Below are positions 16,238-25,476 of a stretch of DNA of 64,000 nucleotides, one piece after another. The DNA comes from AP-15 sp963772965. Its GTDB lineage: Bacteria; Pseudomonadota; Alphaproteobacteria; ATCC43930; CGMCC-115725. The position numbers and the translations under genes were made by a program. Position 1 is the stretch's first letter. Each line of letters opens with the position of its first letter. The notes beneath the pieces are model-generated. The model saw only the letters and a program-made list of their open reading frames with translations, was not told the origin of the DNA and searched no databases. The stretch spans positions 310,001 through 374,000 of the forward strand of contig CAVYZU010000011.1 of the NCBI GenBank assembly GCA_963772965.1, written 5' to 3'.

Positions 16238-17062
16238 ATGCTTATCGTCGATGCACAGATCCACCTCTGGGAAAAAGGCACGCCTTCCGCTCACCACCGT
16301 CAGGAGCCCTACTCCGCGGCGGAGGCAATCGCGGGCATGGATGAGGCTGGGGTCGACCGGGCGCTGATCCATCCGGTCCTCTGGGACCCGAACTCAAACG
16401 AGCTGGCGGTCGAAGCGGTGCGCAAATACCCCGACCGCTTTGCCACCATGGGCTGGTTCTATCTCGACGACCCGAACGGCCCTGACGTCGTCGCGCATTG
16501 GAAGGAGCGGCCGGGCATGCTCGGCCTGCGCTTTTACACCAACGAGCGGCATCCGCAATCCTGGTTCACCGACGGCACGCTCGACTGGCTGTGGCCAGCG
16601 GCGGAGCGCGCTCAGGTCCCGGTGTCGCTCGGCGCAGCGATGTTTCTGCCGACAGTCGGTAAAATCGCCGAGCGCCATCCGGGGCTGAAACTGATCGTAG
16701 ACCACATGGGCGTCCCTCGCGCCAGCAAGGGCGAGGCGGCCTATCGTTTCCAACCAGAGCTGCTGGCGCTCGCCAAATACCCGAACATTGCGGTCAAGGC
16801 GACCGGACAGGCTGGCTACGCCGAGGACGCTTACCCCTTCCGCAGCCTTCACCCGCATTTGCATCGCTGTTTTGATGCGTTCGGTCCCGAACGGATGTTC
16901 TGGGGCACCGACATCACCCGGATGCAATGCTCCTGGCGGCAATGCGTGACCCTCTTCACCGAAGAACTGCCGTGGTTGAGAGGTCGCGATCTTGAGCTGG
17001 TGATGGGTGGAGCCGTGTGTAATTGGTTGGATTGGCCCCTACCCGCTCGGGCCAACGGTTGA
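16238..17062 (+). CDS. Amidohydrolase-2 family metal hydrolase
   Basis: The 274-residue TIM-barrel protein starts with the metal-binding pattern VDAQIHLW, has LIVDHMGVPRA in the middle (the conserved His of the family) and FWGTDITRM near the C-terminus, where the Asp is a catalytic/metal ligand. Family members hydrolyse lactones or decarboxylate aromatic and gamma-keto acids. It is followed by an NTF2-like gene and a Baeyer-Villiger-type monooxygenase in the same direction. A monooxygenase producing an ester or lactone and a hydrolase opening it would make a coherent pathway, but that is inference. Confidence 0.75.
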   Translation: MLIVDAQIHLWEKGTPSAHHRQEPYSAAEAIAGMDEAGVDRALIHPVLWDPNSNELAVEAVRKYPDRFATMGWFYLDDPNGPDVVAHWKERPGMLGLRFYTNERHPQSWFTDGTLDWLWPAAERAQVPVSLGAAMFLPTVGKIAERHPGLKLIVDHMGVPRASKGEAAYRFQPELLALAKYPNIAVKATGQAGYAEDAYPFRSLHPHLHRCFDAFGPERMFWGTDITRMQCSWRQCVTLFTEELPWLRGRDLELVMGGAVCNWLDWPLPARANG

Positions 17063-17106
17063 TGCTCCCCGCAGAAACCTGACCGTGAGAACCGGCTGGA
17101 GGCGGA

Positions 17107-17517
17107 ATGATGAGCGGCATCGACCAAACCCAGGCGCAGCCCGACGAAACGGCGGTCGACGCGGCGCTCGCGGTCCTCGACCAGTTTATGGCGGCGCTGA
17201 ATGCCGGAGACGAGCCGGCATTGCTTGAGACACTGCATTTTCCGCACTACCGGCTGGCCGGCGGCAACATGCGGGTATGGGAGCGGCCCAGCGCCTATCT
17301 CGGCGACTTCCTCACGCGTGCGGGAGCTGACTGGCATCGCAGCGCATGGGATTTCCGCAGGATTATCGCGGCCGGCCCGACAAAGGTGCATCTCGACGTC
17401 CAATTCACTCGCTACCGCGCCGATAATTCGGTAATTGGCTCGTTCCGCTCGCTGTGGATCGTCACTGATGATGGCGGACACTGGGCCGTGGCGGCGCGGT
17501 CGAGCTTCGCCGATTGA
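17107..17517 (+). CDS. NTF2-like (SnoaL-type) protein
   Basis: The 136-residue protein has the small cone-shaped NTF2-like fold pattern: an N-terminal helix (AVLDQFMAALNAGDEPAL), an early beta-strand with FPHYRLAGG, and C-terminal strands FRSLWIVTDDGGHWAVAARS. Such proteins are isomerases, hydrolases or binding partners. Two ATG codons stand in tandem at 17107 and 17110; GGAGG lies four bases before the first and seven before the second. It lies 44 bases after the amidohydrolase and 75 before the monooxygenase, so the three are probably cotranscribed. Confidence 0.7.
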   Translation: MMSGIDQTQAQPDETAVDAALAVLDQFMAALNAGDEPALLETLHFPHYRLAGGNMRVWERPSAYLGDFLTRAGADWHRSAWDFRRIIAAGPTKVHLDVQFTRYRADNSVIGSFRSLWIVTDDGGHWAVAARSSFAD

Positions 17518-17592
17518 GCAGCTTTATGGTAATCACGGTGATAGTCGCGGGAATGAAGCTAGTTCGTTCTGAATTTTGATTGGTGAGACGCG

Positions 17593-19040
17593 ATGGCGGA
17601 TCGAGAGTTTCGGGTAGTGGTTGCCGGTGCGGGCGTCTCGGGGCTGTTCATGGCGGAGACATTGAAACGCGCCGGCATCGATTTCACGGTCTATGAAAAG
17701 GCCAGCGAGGTCGGCGGCACTTGGCGGGACAACACCTTTCCCGGTCTCTTTGTCGACGTCCTGTCACGCCAGTATGAGTTCCCGTTCCAACCCAACTATG
17801 ACTGGTCGCGCAAATACGCTCCCGCCAGCGAAATCTGGGCCTATATTAAGAAGGTGGCGGGCGACCGCGGCCTCACCAATTTATTCGCTTCAATGAGGAA
17901 ATCGTCGGCGCTCGGTTCACTGGGGGTCGCTGGCACATCAAAACCGCCAGCGGCAATGTCGACGCAGCCGATGTTTTTGTCTGCGCCACCGGCTTTCTGC
18001 ATAAGCCTTTATTGCCCGACATCGCCGGTCGCGACAGCTTCGCCGGCCCATCATTCCACTCGGCGCGCTGGGACCATAGCGTGCCCTATGAGGGCCGGCG
18101 CTGGGGCGTTATCGGCAGCGGTGCCAGCGGCGTGCAGATCACCGAGGCATTGGCCTGGGCCGGGTGCGACGTCACCCAGTTCATCCGCCGCGCACAATGG
18201 GTCCATATTCGTGAGAACCCGCATTCGACCTGGAGTGAGCGGCTCAAGCTGCGGCTGCCCGGCGGCTATGCCCGCGAGCAGCGCCGGTTGTGGCAATTCA
18301 TCAACGAAAATGATCGATGGCGTCTCGAACCCGGGCCCCAGCGCGAGGCAATGGAGCGCGAGTACCGGTCCTATCTCGATTACATCAAGGATCCCGAGCT
18401 AAAGCAGAAACTGACCCCTGACTATAATCTCGGCTGCACTCGCATCCCGAAATCGGACAAGAATTATTATGCGGCGGTGCAGCTTCCCCATGCGCATATC
18501 GTCAAGGGCCACATCGACCATATCGAGCCGGACGGCGTCGTGATGGCGGACGGCACCCGCGTCGAACTCGACGTGTTGGTCTACGCCACCGGCTTTGATC
18601 CGCACGCCTATATGCGCCCGATGAACGTGACCGGGCTCAACGGCGTGACGATCGACGGAGCGTGGCAGGAAAAGATCTACTCCTATGGCGGCATCGCCCT
18701 GCCCGGCTTTCCCAATTTGTTCATGCTCTATGGGCCGTTCGCCCCGGTGAACAACGTGCCGGTACCGTTGGGTCTCGACCAGGAGATCGCATGCATCATG
18801 CGGCTGATCGCCGGGGCCCGCGCCCGCAATGCTGCAGTGGCACCGACCGTTGCCGCGACCGAGAAATTCCTCGCCCGGCTCGGTACCGCCTTTCCCGGCA
18901 CCGTCTGGGTCGGAGGGTGCAAAAACTGGTACACCAGCGAGCAGCCCACCCCGGTGCTGTGGCCGTTTCCACAGAGCGAGCACAAGGCGTTTTTCGAAGG
19001 GGTGCCGGCCGAAGATTTCGATTTCATCCCGATCGGATAA
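17593..19040 (+). pseudogene. Baeyer-Villiger-type flavin monooxygenase, frameshifted
   Basis: Two frames together encode a full flavoprotein monooxygenase of about 480 residues. The first frame (17593 to about 17882) has the FAD motif VAGAGVSGLF, the EVGGTWRDN block and the FPGLFVDV region. The second frame (continuing to 19040) has CATGFLHKPLLP, the Baeyer-Villiger fingerprint FAGPSFHSARW (F-x-G-x3-H-x3-W), the NADPH-binding motif GSGASGVQ and a C-terminal YATGFDPHAY motif. The frames join if one T is restored at TTT 17880-17882, giving a smooth family-like reading (LTNFIRFNEEIV). This is either a real mutation or a homopolymer sequencing error. No other part of the gene looks decayed. Confidence 0.8.
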
Positions 19041-19361
19041 GCTGCCCGGTCTCGGGGCGCCACCTCGTCAATCGGATTCGCCGCTTCAAAAAAGAAGCTG
19101 CCGCCGCGACGCGACATCTGTCTCGGAACCTACCTGCCAGGCCGGTGTTCCAGCAACGGGCTCGCAGGAGGGGCAGATGAGTGTTATCGACAATCGGCTG
19201 GCGGCAATCGGCTATCGCACGCGGAGACGACATCGCGATTTTTGGCGGGTTGAGCGCATTGGGCCTCCATGCGATGAGCCCGCAAAAGCTGTTGCGCCTG
19301 TTGGAAGCCGAGCGCTGTCTTATTGGCTTGCGCTGCTACGCGATCGTCCCGGCGAGACATC
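19041..19361. other. Intergenic region with one weak small ORF
   Basis: Between the monooxygenase and the HExxH protein there is no clear gene. The only hint is a strong ribosome-binding site before ATG 19177, listed separately. No terminator hairpin with a T-tract was seen. Confidence 0.4.
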
Positions 19362-19395
19362 TTACCGAGTGTGCCCCGCGTCCGAGATAGAATGA
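19177..19395 (+). CDS. Possible small ORF or gene remnant
   Basis: A 72-codon frame starts at ATG 19177 after a strong GGAGGGG ribosome-binding site. The first residues, MSVIDNRLAAIGY, resemble the start of RidA-like proteins (often MSxIxxRLAxLG), but the rest is Arg-rich and matches nothing I know, and the frame overlaps the convergent gene by 34 bases. It may be the N-terminal remnant of a decayed gene. Confidence 0.25.
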   Translation: MSVIDNRLAAIGYRTRRRHRDFWRVERIGPPCDEPAKAVAPVGSRALSYWLALLRDRPGETSYRVCPASEIE

Positions 19396-20009
19396 GGTCT
19401 GTCGCTCTCCAAAGGATCTTGGTGCGGGTTGCGGTCAAGCAACCGCCGCCGGTTGAGTTGCGCCACTACGTTGATGAAATGCGCCGCGGCGGAACGGTCG
19501 AGACCCTCAAGCCAGTTCTGGTCGAGAAAAGACGCGAGCGCCGGCTGACCAAGCCGCGCCTCCCAGACGATACCCACCAGCGAAGCCGCCGCCTCGTCCT
19601 CATCGCGCGGGAGCGACGGCAACATCGCGTCACGCTCGGCGGCGGCGCGGTCGCGCGTGTCGGGTCCCGGCCCGAGGCCGAAATCAATCAGCCCGCGGCG
19701 CTCAGAGGGCGCCAATACAAAATGGGCGACTTCGTGCAGGATCACATAAGCCTCGGTCGCACCATTTAGAGCTACCCCGTCCCAATTGAACCGGCATTCG
19801 GTTCCCGGCGGATGGACCGACATACCGGAGCTGCGCGCGAGGGCCAACGCTGCAAGGCGGTGCCGCTCGGCATCCTCGCCTTCGGCGCGATCGGGCGAAG
19901 TCGCGCGGATTTCGGCGAAGACGCTGCGCGCCCGCGGCTCGCTCAGACCGGCGGCAAAACGTTCGAGCACGTCCCCGAGCGCCTCGCGCGGAATTGGGGT
20001 CAGAATCAT
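19362..20009 (-). CDS. HExxH-containing protein, possibly EpmC-like
   Basis: The 215-residue soluble protein contains AYVILHEVAHFVLAP, an HExxH metal-binding motif, followed by RRGLIDFGLGPGPDTRD and an acidic DEDEAAASLVGIVWEARL segment. The spacing of HExxH, the RR-x-x-DFG block and the later E-A pattern recalls the elongation factor P hydroxylase EpmC (YfcM), in which these residues bind iron, but the similarity is short and I cannot confirm it. A metallopeptidase of unknown type is the alternative. It sits downstream of the ABC transporter genes on the same strand. Confidence 0.5.
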   Translation of the reverse strand: MILTPIPREALGDVLERFAAGLSEPRARSVFAEIRATSPDRAEGEDAERHRLAALALARSSGMSVHPPGTECRFNWDGVALNGATEAYVILHEVAHFVLAPSERRGLIDFGLGPGPDTRDRAAAERDAMLPSLPRDEDEAAASLVGIVWEARLGQPALASFLDQNWLEGLDRSAAAHFINVVAQLNRRRLLDRNPHQDPLESDRPHSISDAGHTR

Positions 20010-20081
20010 TGGTGTGATGCCGGATTTGTGTCGGCGGCCTTCAGCGCCTCACCATGGAGCGAACCGGCCGTGAAAGCGGCG

Positions 20082-21416
20082 TTACCCGTTGTAGATTTTG
20101 ACCATTTCCTCATGCGCCCATTTAACCGCGTCCTCGGGCGCCATGCCTTGGACCGCCTTGGTGTACATATCGACGATGATGAATTTGGAGATAGCCTCCG
20201 CCGCCGCTCGTCCAGCAGGCCCGGCATAGCCGGCGTAACGGCCACTTTCCGCCGCGGTGCGGAACGGCGCCATGACCGGATCAATCTTCCACATCGGGTC
20301 GTTTTTCCACACCTTGGTGGCGCCGGTCGAAAAACCCTGCTGCGACGTAAACCATTGTTCATAAATGTCCTTTGACTGAAACCAGCGTAAGAAGTCCTTC
20401 GCCGCTTTTTGGTTTGGCGTATAAGCAGGGATAATATTCGAGAACGGCACGTGATAGCTGGCTTGGCCGGCGGGGCCTTTAGGCAACGGCGCGTGGAAGA
20501 TATCCTTGAAAATCGGCGTGCCCTTCTCGCTCTGATAGCTATCGGGCTTGCTGCGGGCTAGCAGGTAAATCGAAGCGGCGTTGCTCGTCGAACTGATCGT
20601 ATTGGCAAGGAACGCGCGGTTATTGCCAGCGTCATCCCAAGACAATGCCCCCTCGTCGAAACACTCTTTCCAGAACGGAACAGCGAATTTGACCGACTCA
20701 ACAGTCTCTTTGCTGTTTAGCACCACGGTTTTGCCATCGGCCTCGACCTCCTTGCCACCCCACGACCACAGATACGGATACCAGAAGGCGGGGCCATCAC
20801 CGAAAGCATGGGCCAGGGTCTGGCCGAAAGGCTGGCTTTTTGGTTTCAGCAGCTTGCCGGCGGCGCGATATTCCTCCCAAGTCTGTGGAAACTTTTCGGG
20901 GCCATAGCCAACTCCATCGAACCATGAGGTTCGATTTGTCATCAGCACGCCGAGGATTGTGTACGGCACCGCGATCCACTTCTTGCCGTCATTGGCGACG
21001 TCATGGGCTGTTTTGTAGTAGCCGCCCTGCGCATTACCGATCTCCTCGGCGATATCGCTGACATCGACGACGCTGTCGGCGTAGAGCTGTGACCAGTTGT
21101 TGACCGCCATCATGATGTCGGGGCCGGTTTTCGACTGGATCGCCGAACTGATGCGCGCCTGCACGCCGTCGCCATTGATGGTTTCGACTTCGAGCTTGAT
21201 GCCGAGGTCTTTCTGGGCCTGGTCAGAGATCTTGCCGCGCAGCAGCTTGTCCGACACCGGCACGAAATCGACGAATTTGAGCCAATGCAAGGTCGTGCCT
21301 TGCGCATACGCCGGCGCCCGCCCCGAGGCAAGAATGCCGGCAAGCCCGCCCGTACCTGCTGCGACCACCCCGGTGCCAGAAAATTGCAAGAAGCGACGTC
21401 GTGTCGTGTTTTGCAT
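20082..21416 (-). CDS. Carbohydrate-type ABC transporter substrate-binding protein (first copy)
   Basis: The 444-residue protein is a family 1 extracellular solute-binding protein. It has a twin-arginine signal (TRRRFLQFSG, then the GGLAGILASGRAPAYAQ cleavage region), so it is exported folded. The mature part has GPDIMMAVNNWSQLYADSV, FWYPYLWSWGGKEVEADGK and FLRWFQSKDIYEQWFTSQQG. It is paralogous along its length to the binding protein at 25477-26802. ATG at 21416 follows GGGGGAA. It lies at the distal end of the transporter row, separated from the permease and ATPase genes by two small secreted-protein genes. Confidence 0.85.
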   Translation of the reverse strand: MQNTTRRRFLQFSGTGVVAAGTGGLAGILASGRAPAYAQGTTLHWLKFVDFVPVSDKLLRGKISDQAQKDLGIKLEVETINGDGVQARISSAIQSKTGPDIMMAVNNWSQLYADSVVDVSDIAEEIGNAQGGYYKTAHDVANDGKKWIAVPYTILGVLMTNRTSWFDGVGYGPEKFPQTWEEYRAAGKLLKPKSQPFGQTLAHAFGDGPAFWYPYLWSWGGKEVEADGKTVVLNSKETVESVKFAVPFWKECFDEGALSWDDAGNNRAFLANTISSTSNAASIYLLARSKPDSYQSEKGTPIFKDIFHAPLPKGPAGQASYHVPFSNIIPAYTPNQKAAKDFLRWFQSKDIYEQWFTSQQGFSTGATKVWKNDPMWKIDPVMAPFRTAAESGRYAGYAGPAGRAAAEAISKFIIVDMYTKAVQGMAPEDAVKWAHEEMVKIYNG

Positions 21417-21431
21417 CAATATTCCCCCAAT

Positions 21432-21875
21432 TTACCTGGACTGTTTCTGCCAGATGAAATTATAGCTGCAGGAATTCCCGATCTGGCGTGCTCGTAACGT
21501 ACCGCTCGCGTCTATGCTGCCGTTGAGGTTTATCTCGACCGGCCGGTAGCTGCCCCCGCTATTGGGTGGAGCGATTATTCGCATCGCCAGCTGGCCCTGC
21601 GGCCCAACCGTACCTCTAAGCTTGTTGCCCGTGGCGGTGGTGTAGCGCGCTACGCCGTTCACGATATGGAGCGGGTCCGCGCTCCGGGTCGGGCATTGAG
21701 CCAGTCGCCCATTTCTCGTCGTATAAGTTTGATTCACTTGCGCCGCGGAAACCAACGCATAGGTGCCGTCGAACGCCGTACCGGCCGCCGAAGCCGCTGG
21801 CGCTTGTGCGTTCGCGGCTGATGCAAGCAAGCCCAAAAATCCGACAATCCACAACCACCCGAGCGTCTTTTGCAC
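21432..21875 (-). CDS. Small secreted protein of unknown function (paralogue A)
   Basis: The 147-residue product starts with a signal peptide (QKTLGWLWIVGFLGLLASAANAQ) and is otherwise a small beta-rich protein with AFDGTYALVSAAQVNQTYTT, a Cys-containing CPTRSADPLHI stretch, LRGTVGPQGQLAMRI and a C-terminal GNSCSYNFIWQKQ. Two Cys residues could form a disulfide. GTG at 21875 is chosen because GGGAG lies upstream and the alignment with paralogue B begins there. It sits 15 bases upstream of binding protein 1 and may act with it in the periplasm. Confidence 0.7.
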   Translation of the reverse strand: MQKTLGWLWIVGFLGLLASAANAQAPAASAAGTAFDGTYALVSAAQVNQTYTTRNGRLAQCPTRSADPLHIVNGVARYTTATGNKLRGTVGPQGQLAMRIIAPPNSGGSYRPVEINLNGSIDASGTLRARQIGNSCSYNFIWQKQSR

Positions 21876-21946
21876 GCGTCGTTCTCCCCGCCGCAAGTTA
21901 TTGAATTTTGCAAATCACCAAATCCCAGGGGTGATGCAGCCGCGTT

Positions 21947-22387
21947 TTAGCTACGTTTTTGCCAGACATAATCATAGCTGCACGAATTCCCGATTTGGCG
22001 GGCGTGCACCGTACCGCTGGCATCAACGCCGCCGCTGAGGTTTACCTCGACTGGCCGAGAGCCGGCGTTACTGCTGTTGGTCGGCGTGATTATTCGCATC
22101 GCCAACTCACCCTGCGGTCCGACCGTTCCTCTGAGCTTGTCGCCCGTGGCGGTCGTATACCGCGCCTTACCATTCTCGATGTGAAGAGGTCCCGGCCTCC
22201 GGGCGGGGCATTGGCCCATCTGACCGTTTCGCGACGTGTAAGTTTGGTTGACGCTTGCCGCGGAAACCAGAGCGTATGTGCCGTCAAAGGCTGTTGCGGC
22301 GGCCGAAGGCGCTGTGGTTTGCGCATTCGCCGCTGCCAGCAAACCGAAAAATCCGACAACCCACAGCAATCCAATCACTTTTGACAC
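21947..22387 (-). CDS. Small secreted protein of unknown function (paralogue B)
   Basis: The 146-residue product is a clear tandem paralogue of the next gene downstream: signal peptide (MSKVIGLLWVVGFFGLLAAANAQ), then AFDGTYALVSAASVNQTYTS, CPARRPGPLHIENGKARYTT, LRGTVGPQGELAMRI and GNSCSYDYVWQKRS. The GTG start at 22387 follows GGGAGG by about eight bases. Both copies keep the two Cys residues and the repeat-like DGTY / GTVG motifs. The function is unknown; the position between the ABC ATPase and a binding protein suggests a periplasmic role linked to the same substrate. Confidence 0.7.
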   Translation of the reverse strand: MSKVIGLLWVVGFFGLLAAANAQTTAPSAAATAFDGTYALVSAASVNQTYTSRNGQMGQCPARRPGPLHIENGKARYTTATGDKLRGTVGPQGELAMRIITPTNSSNAGSRPVEVNLSGGVDASGTVHARQIGNSCSYDYVWQKRS

Positions 22388-22537
22388 GGGCTCATCCTCC
22401 CTTTCGTCGAGACCTCGGCATCATTTGCTTTATGTTTTGCCTTGTCAGAGCCTCCGAAAACTCTGCCCAGCGGCTTTTGGTTTTTAAAAAGGCGGCAGCC
22501 GGCTCAAACAGGCTGAAACTGGTGCTCCTTACGTCTG

Positions 22538-23629
22538 TTAGATCACGGCTTCTGTGGCCGCGTCGAAAAAGTGCATTCGTTCTGGGTTCATTGCCAGCCG
22601 CAGTTTTTCGTGCACCCCGATCCGGACATTCGGCTCGACCGAAGCGACCATCGAGTGTTGACCGACCGCCACGTCGAGCAGGATCTCGGAGCCAAGCTTC
22701 TCGACAACCTCGACAGCTGCATCAAAGCCGAGTTCGCGCGGATCCGCTTCGGTGGCGACGTGCAAATCCTCGGGGCGGATCCCCATCGTCACCTCCTGGT
22801 CGGCGTAACGGCGCAGACGCCCCGCGGTCTGACCCGGAACCTTGATGCGGATGCCATTATCCTCAGCCCATAGCGCGCCGTCGGCTTCGCGTACCATGAC
22901 GGTCGCAAAATTCATCGCTGGCGAACCTAGGAACCCGGCGACAAAGCGGTTGGCCGGCTCGTTATAGAGTTCGAGCGGTTCGCCGACCTGCTGCACCAGG
23001 CCGTCCCGCATCACGACAACGCGATCGCCCAAGGTCATCGCCTCGACCTGGTCATGGGTCACATAAATCGCAGTGGTGCCGAGCCGATCGTGCAATTTTT
23101 TCAACTCGACCCGCATCTGCACCCGCAATTTAGCGTCGAGATTTGACAACGGCTCGTCGAACAGAAAAACCTGCGGGTGCCGCACGATTGCTCGGCCGAG
23201 CGCCACGCGCTGGCGCTGACCGCCGGAGAGCTGCCGCGGCTTGCGTTGCAGCAAATCCTGCATACCGAGGATCTCGGCCGCCTCCCGCACTCGCTTGGCG
23301 ATATCGGCGCGGTCGAATTTGCGCATCTTAAGGCCAAACGCCATGTTGTCGTAGACGCTCATGTGCGGGTAGAGCGCGTAGTTCTGAAACACCATCGCAA
23401 TGTCGCGATCCATCGGGGCCAGATCGTTGATGACCTTGTCGTCGATCAGAATGCGGCCCGAAGAAATCGACTCGAGCCCCGCCACCATGCGGAGGGTCGT
23501 GGTCTTGCCGCAGCCGGAAGGGCCGACCAGCACGATGAATTCTTTGTCCTGGATCGACAGGTTCACATCGCGGACGGCGTAGACTTCGTCGAAATTCTTG
23601 TTGAGGTTCTGCAGGGCTACTTCGGCCAT
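22538..23629 (-). CDS. ABC transporter ATP-binding protein, MalK/UgpC type
   Basis: The 363-residue ATPase powers a binding-protein-dependent importer. It has Walker A GPSGCGKTTTLR, Q-loop MVFQNYALYPHMSV, signature LSGGQRQRVALGRA, Walker B VFLFDEPLSNLDAK and the H-loop in YVTHDQVEAM, then a C-terminal TOBE-type regulatory region as in MalK and UgpC. The gene follows the second permease by 20 bases on the same strand, so it belongs to the transporter operon starting at 26802. Substrate class is probably a sugar, polyol or glycerol-phosphate-like compound. Confidence 0.9.
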   Translation of the reverse strand: MAEVALQNLNKNFDEVYAVRDVNLSIQDKEFIVLVGPSGCGKTTTLRMVAGLESISSGRILIDDKVINDLAPMDRDIAMVFQNYALYPHMSVYDNMAFGLKMRKFDRADIAKRVREAAEILGMQDLLQRKPRQLSGGQRQRVALGRAIVRHPQVFLFDEPLSNLDAKLRVQMRVELKKLHDRLGTTAIYVTHDQVEAMTLGDRVVVMRDGLVQQVGEPLELYNEPANRFVAGFLGSPAMNFATVMVREADGALWAEDNGIRIKVPGQTAGRLRRYADQEVTMGIRPEDLHVATEADPRELGFDAAVEVVEKLGSEILLDVAVGQHSMVASVEPNVRIGVHEKLRLAMNPERMHFFDAATEAVI

Positions 23630-23649
23630 AGGGTTCTTTTCCGTAAATC

Positions 23650-24501
23650 TTAGCCTTTGACCGAACCGGTCACACTGGCGACGTAGTGCTCGACAAAGAA
23701 CGAATAGACGAACGCGACCGGGATCGAGCCGAGTAATGCTCCAGCCATCAGTTCACCCCAATAAAATACGTCGCCGCGGATCAGCTCGGAGGTCACACCG
23801 ACCGGCACTGTCTTTTCGTCGGGTGAGGATAAAAAGACTAGCGCATAAATGAACTCGTTCCATGATAAAGTGAACGCAAATATCCCGGCCGACATTATAC
23901 CAGGTATGGCCATTGGAAAAATAATGTACAGCATCGCTTTCCAGCGGGTCGCGCCGTCGATCCGGGCGCATTCTTCGAGCTCTTTGGGGATGGACTTGAA
24001 ATAGCCCATCATCAGCCAGGTGCAGAACGGGATCAGAAAGGTCGGGTAGGTCAGGATCAATGCCCAAGGCGAGTCGCCAAGGCGGAAATTGCGGATGATG
24101 TCTGCAAGCGGAATAAACAGCAGGGTTTGGGGCACCAGATAGGTGATAAAGATGCCGGTGCCGAGCGCACCAGCGAATGGAAACTTTAAACGCGACAGCG
24201 CGTATCCGGCGAGCAGACCGCAGAACAGCGAGATCGCCGTCGCTGAAAAGGCGATGATCATCGTGTTCAATAGCCATGTCGTAAACAGGGTTTGGGTTAG
24301 CAGATCCGTGATGTGCTCAAGGGTCGGATGCCATGTCCAGAACGGAGCGTAATTGGGCGCGTTCCACGGCCGGTAGAGTTCGTTGTCCGGCCGAATGGTG
24401 GTAATAACCATCCAGTAAAACGGAAACAGCAGCCCGACGATAAAAGCGGTCAGCGGAATGTAAAAGAAGACCCAACGTCGCCAAAGCGCGCCCTCGATCA
24501 T
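23650..24501 (-). CDS. ABC transporter permease, MalG/UgpE type
   Basis: The 283-residue inner-membrane protein has six predicted membrane segments (first at about residues 12-32) and the EAA loop ECARIDGATRWKAMLYIIFPMAIPG that contacts the ATPase. It pairs with the MalF-type permease encoded immediately upstream; the upstream stop and this ATG are three bases apart. It is part of the operon binding protein 2, permease, permease, ATPase. Confidence 0.9.
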   Translation of the reverse strand: MIEGALWRRWVFFYIPLTAFIVGLLFPFYWMVITTIRPDNELYRPWNAPNYAPFWTWHPTLEHITDLLTQTLFTTWLLNTMIIAFSATAISLFCGLLAGYALSRLKFPFAGALGTGIFITYLVPQTLLFIPLADIIRNFRLGDSPWALILTYPTFLIPFCTWLMMGYFKSIPKELEECARIDGATRWKAMLYIIFPMAIPGIMSAGIFAFTLSWNEFIYALVFLSSPDEKTVPVGVTSELIRGDVFYWGELMAGALLGSIPVAFVYSFFVEHYVASVTGSVKG

Positions 24502-24504
24502 GGC

Positions 24505-25446
24505 TCAATGGGTCTCCGCCTTGCGGATATAAAATAGCTGGATGATGACGACCAAGAGCAGGACCGGGAAGACCGCCAAAGAGATCGTCGCGCCCTGGCT
24601 CAACAAACCGGTTCCGATGCCGATTTGATAGGCATAAGTCGAAAACAGTTGCGTGGCATTGGCAGGCCCGCCGCCGGTCAAGACATAGACCAACTGAAAA
24701 TCGGCAAAGGTTTGGATCACCGAAAACAGCAGGACTACCAGAGTGACCGGCAACAACAGAGGCCAGGTGACATGAATAAAACGTTGCCAGGCCCGCGCCC
24801 CGTCGATCGCCGCCGCCTCATGCAATTCGGGGCTGATCGTCTGCAGTCCGGCGAGCAGGCTGATCGCAAAGAACGGCACACCGCGCCAAACGTTGACGAT
24901 GATAACGGAAATCAACGCCAAATTTGGATCACCCAGCCAATTGATGCGGGCATGGATCAGTCCGAGCCGGAACAGCCCCCAATTGATCACGCTAAAGGTG
25001 GGATCGAACATCCATTTCCAGGCCAGAGTAGAAAGCACCGTTGGAATAATAAAGGGTAATAAAATAAAAGCCCGGGTGAACGCCTTGCCCTTGAAATTGT
25101 TATTGAGCAATACCGCCAACCACAAGCCGAGAGCGAGTTTGAAAACCGTGGCAACCGCCGTGTAGAGGCAGGTGTTCCACACGGCGATGCGAAAAATGCT
25201 GTCGTTCCAAATGTCGCGGAAATTTTGCAAACCGACGAAATGTCCCGGTACGCCGACCTTAGTGTCGGTCACCGACAGCTCGATCCCTTTGACAAACGGG
25301 TACGCGATAAACAAGCCGAGCAGCACCACGGTCGGCAGAAGCAGCAGCATTGCCAGCCAACGCTCGTCTTCAAGCAACCGCGTGACGGGTCCGCGTCGTG
25401 GCGTGCCGACATAGGCGCGAGGCGCAGCGACAGTGGTAAAGGTCAT
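24505..25446 (-). CDS. ABC transporter permease, MalF/UgpA type
   Basis: The 313-residue inner-membrane protein has about six membrane segments (first around residues 33-55) and the EAA-type loop ELHEAAAIDGARAWQRFIHVTWPLL. It is the partner of the MalG-type permease. The gene follows the substrate-binding protein at 25477-26802 by 30 bases and is followed by the second permease after three bases, so cotranscription is likely. Confidence 0.9.
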   Translation of the reverse strand: MTFTTVAAPRAYVGTPRRGPVTRLLEDERWLAMLLLLPTVVLLGLFIAYPFVKGIELSVTDTKVGVPGHFVGLQNFRDIWNDSIFRIAVWNTCLYTAVATVFKLALGLWLAVLLNNNFKGKAFTRAFILLPFIIPTVLSTLAWKWMFDPTFSVINWGLFRLGLIHARINWLGDPNLALISVIIVNVWRGVPFFAISLLAGLQTISPELHEAAAIDGARAWQRFIHVTWPLLLPVTLVVLLFSVIQTFADFQLVYVLTGGGPANATQLFSTYAYQIGIGTGLLSQGATISLAVFPVLLLVVIIQLFYIRKAETH

Positions 25447-25476
25447 CGAAAGAGCCTCCGCGGCGGTCGAGCCCGA

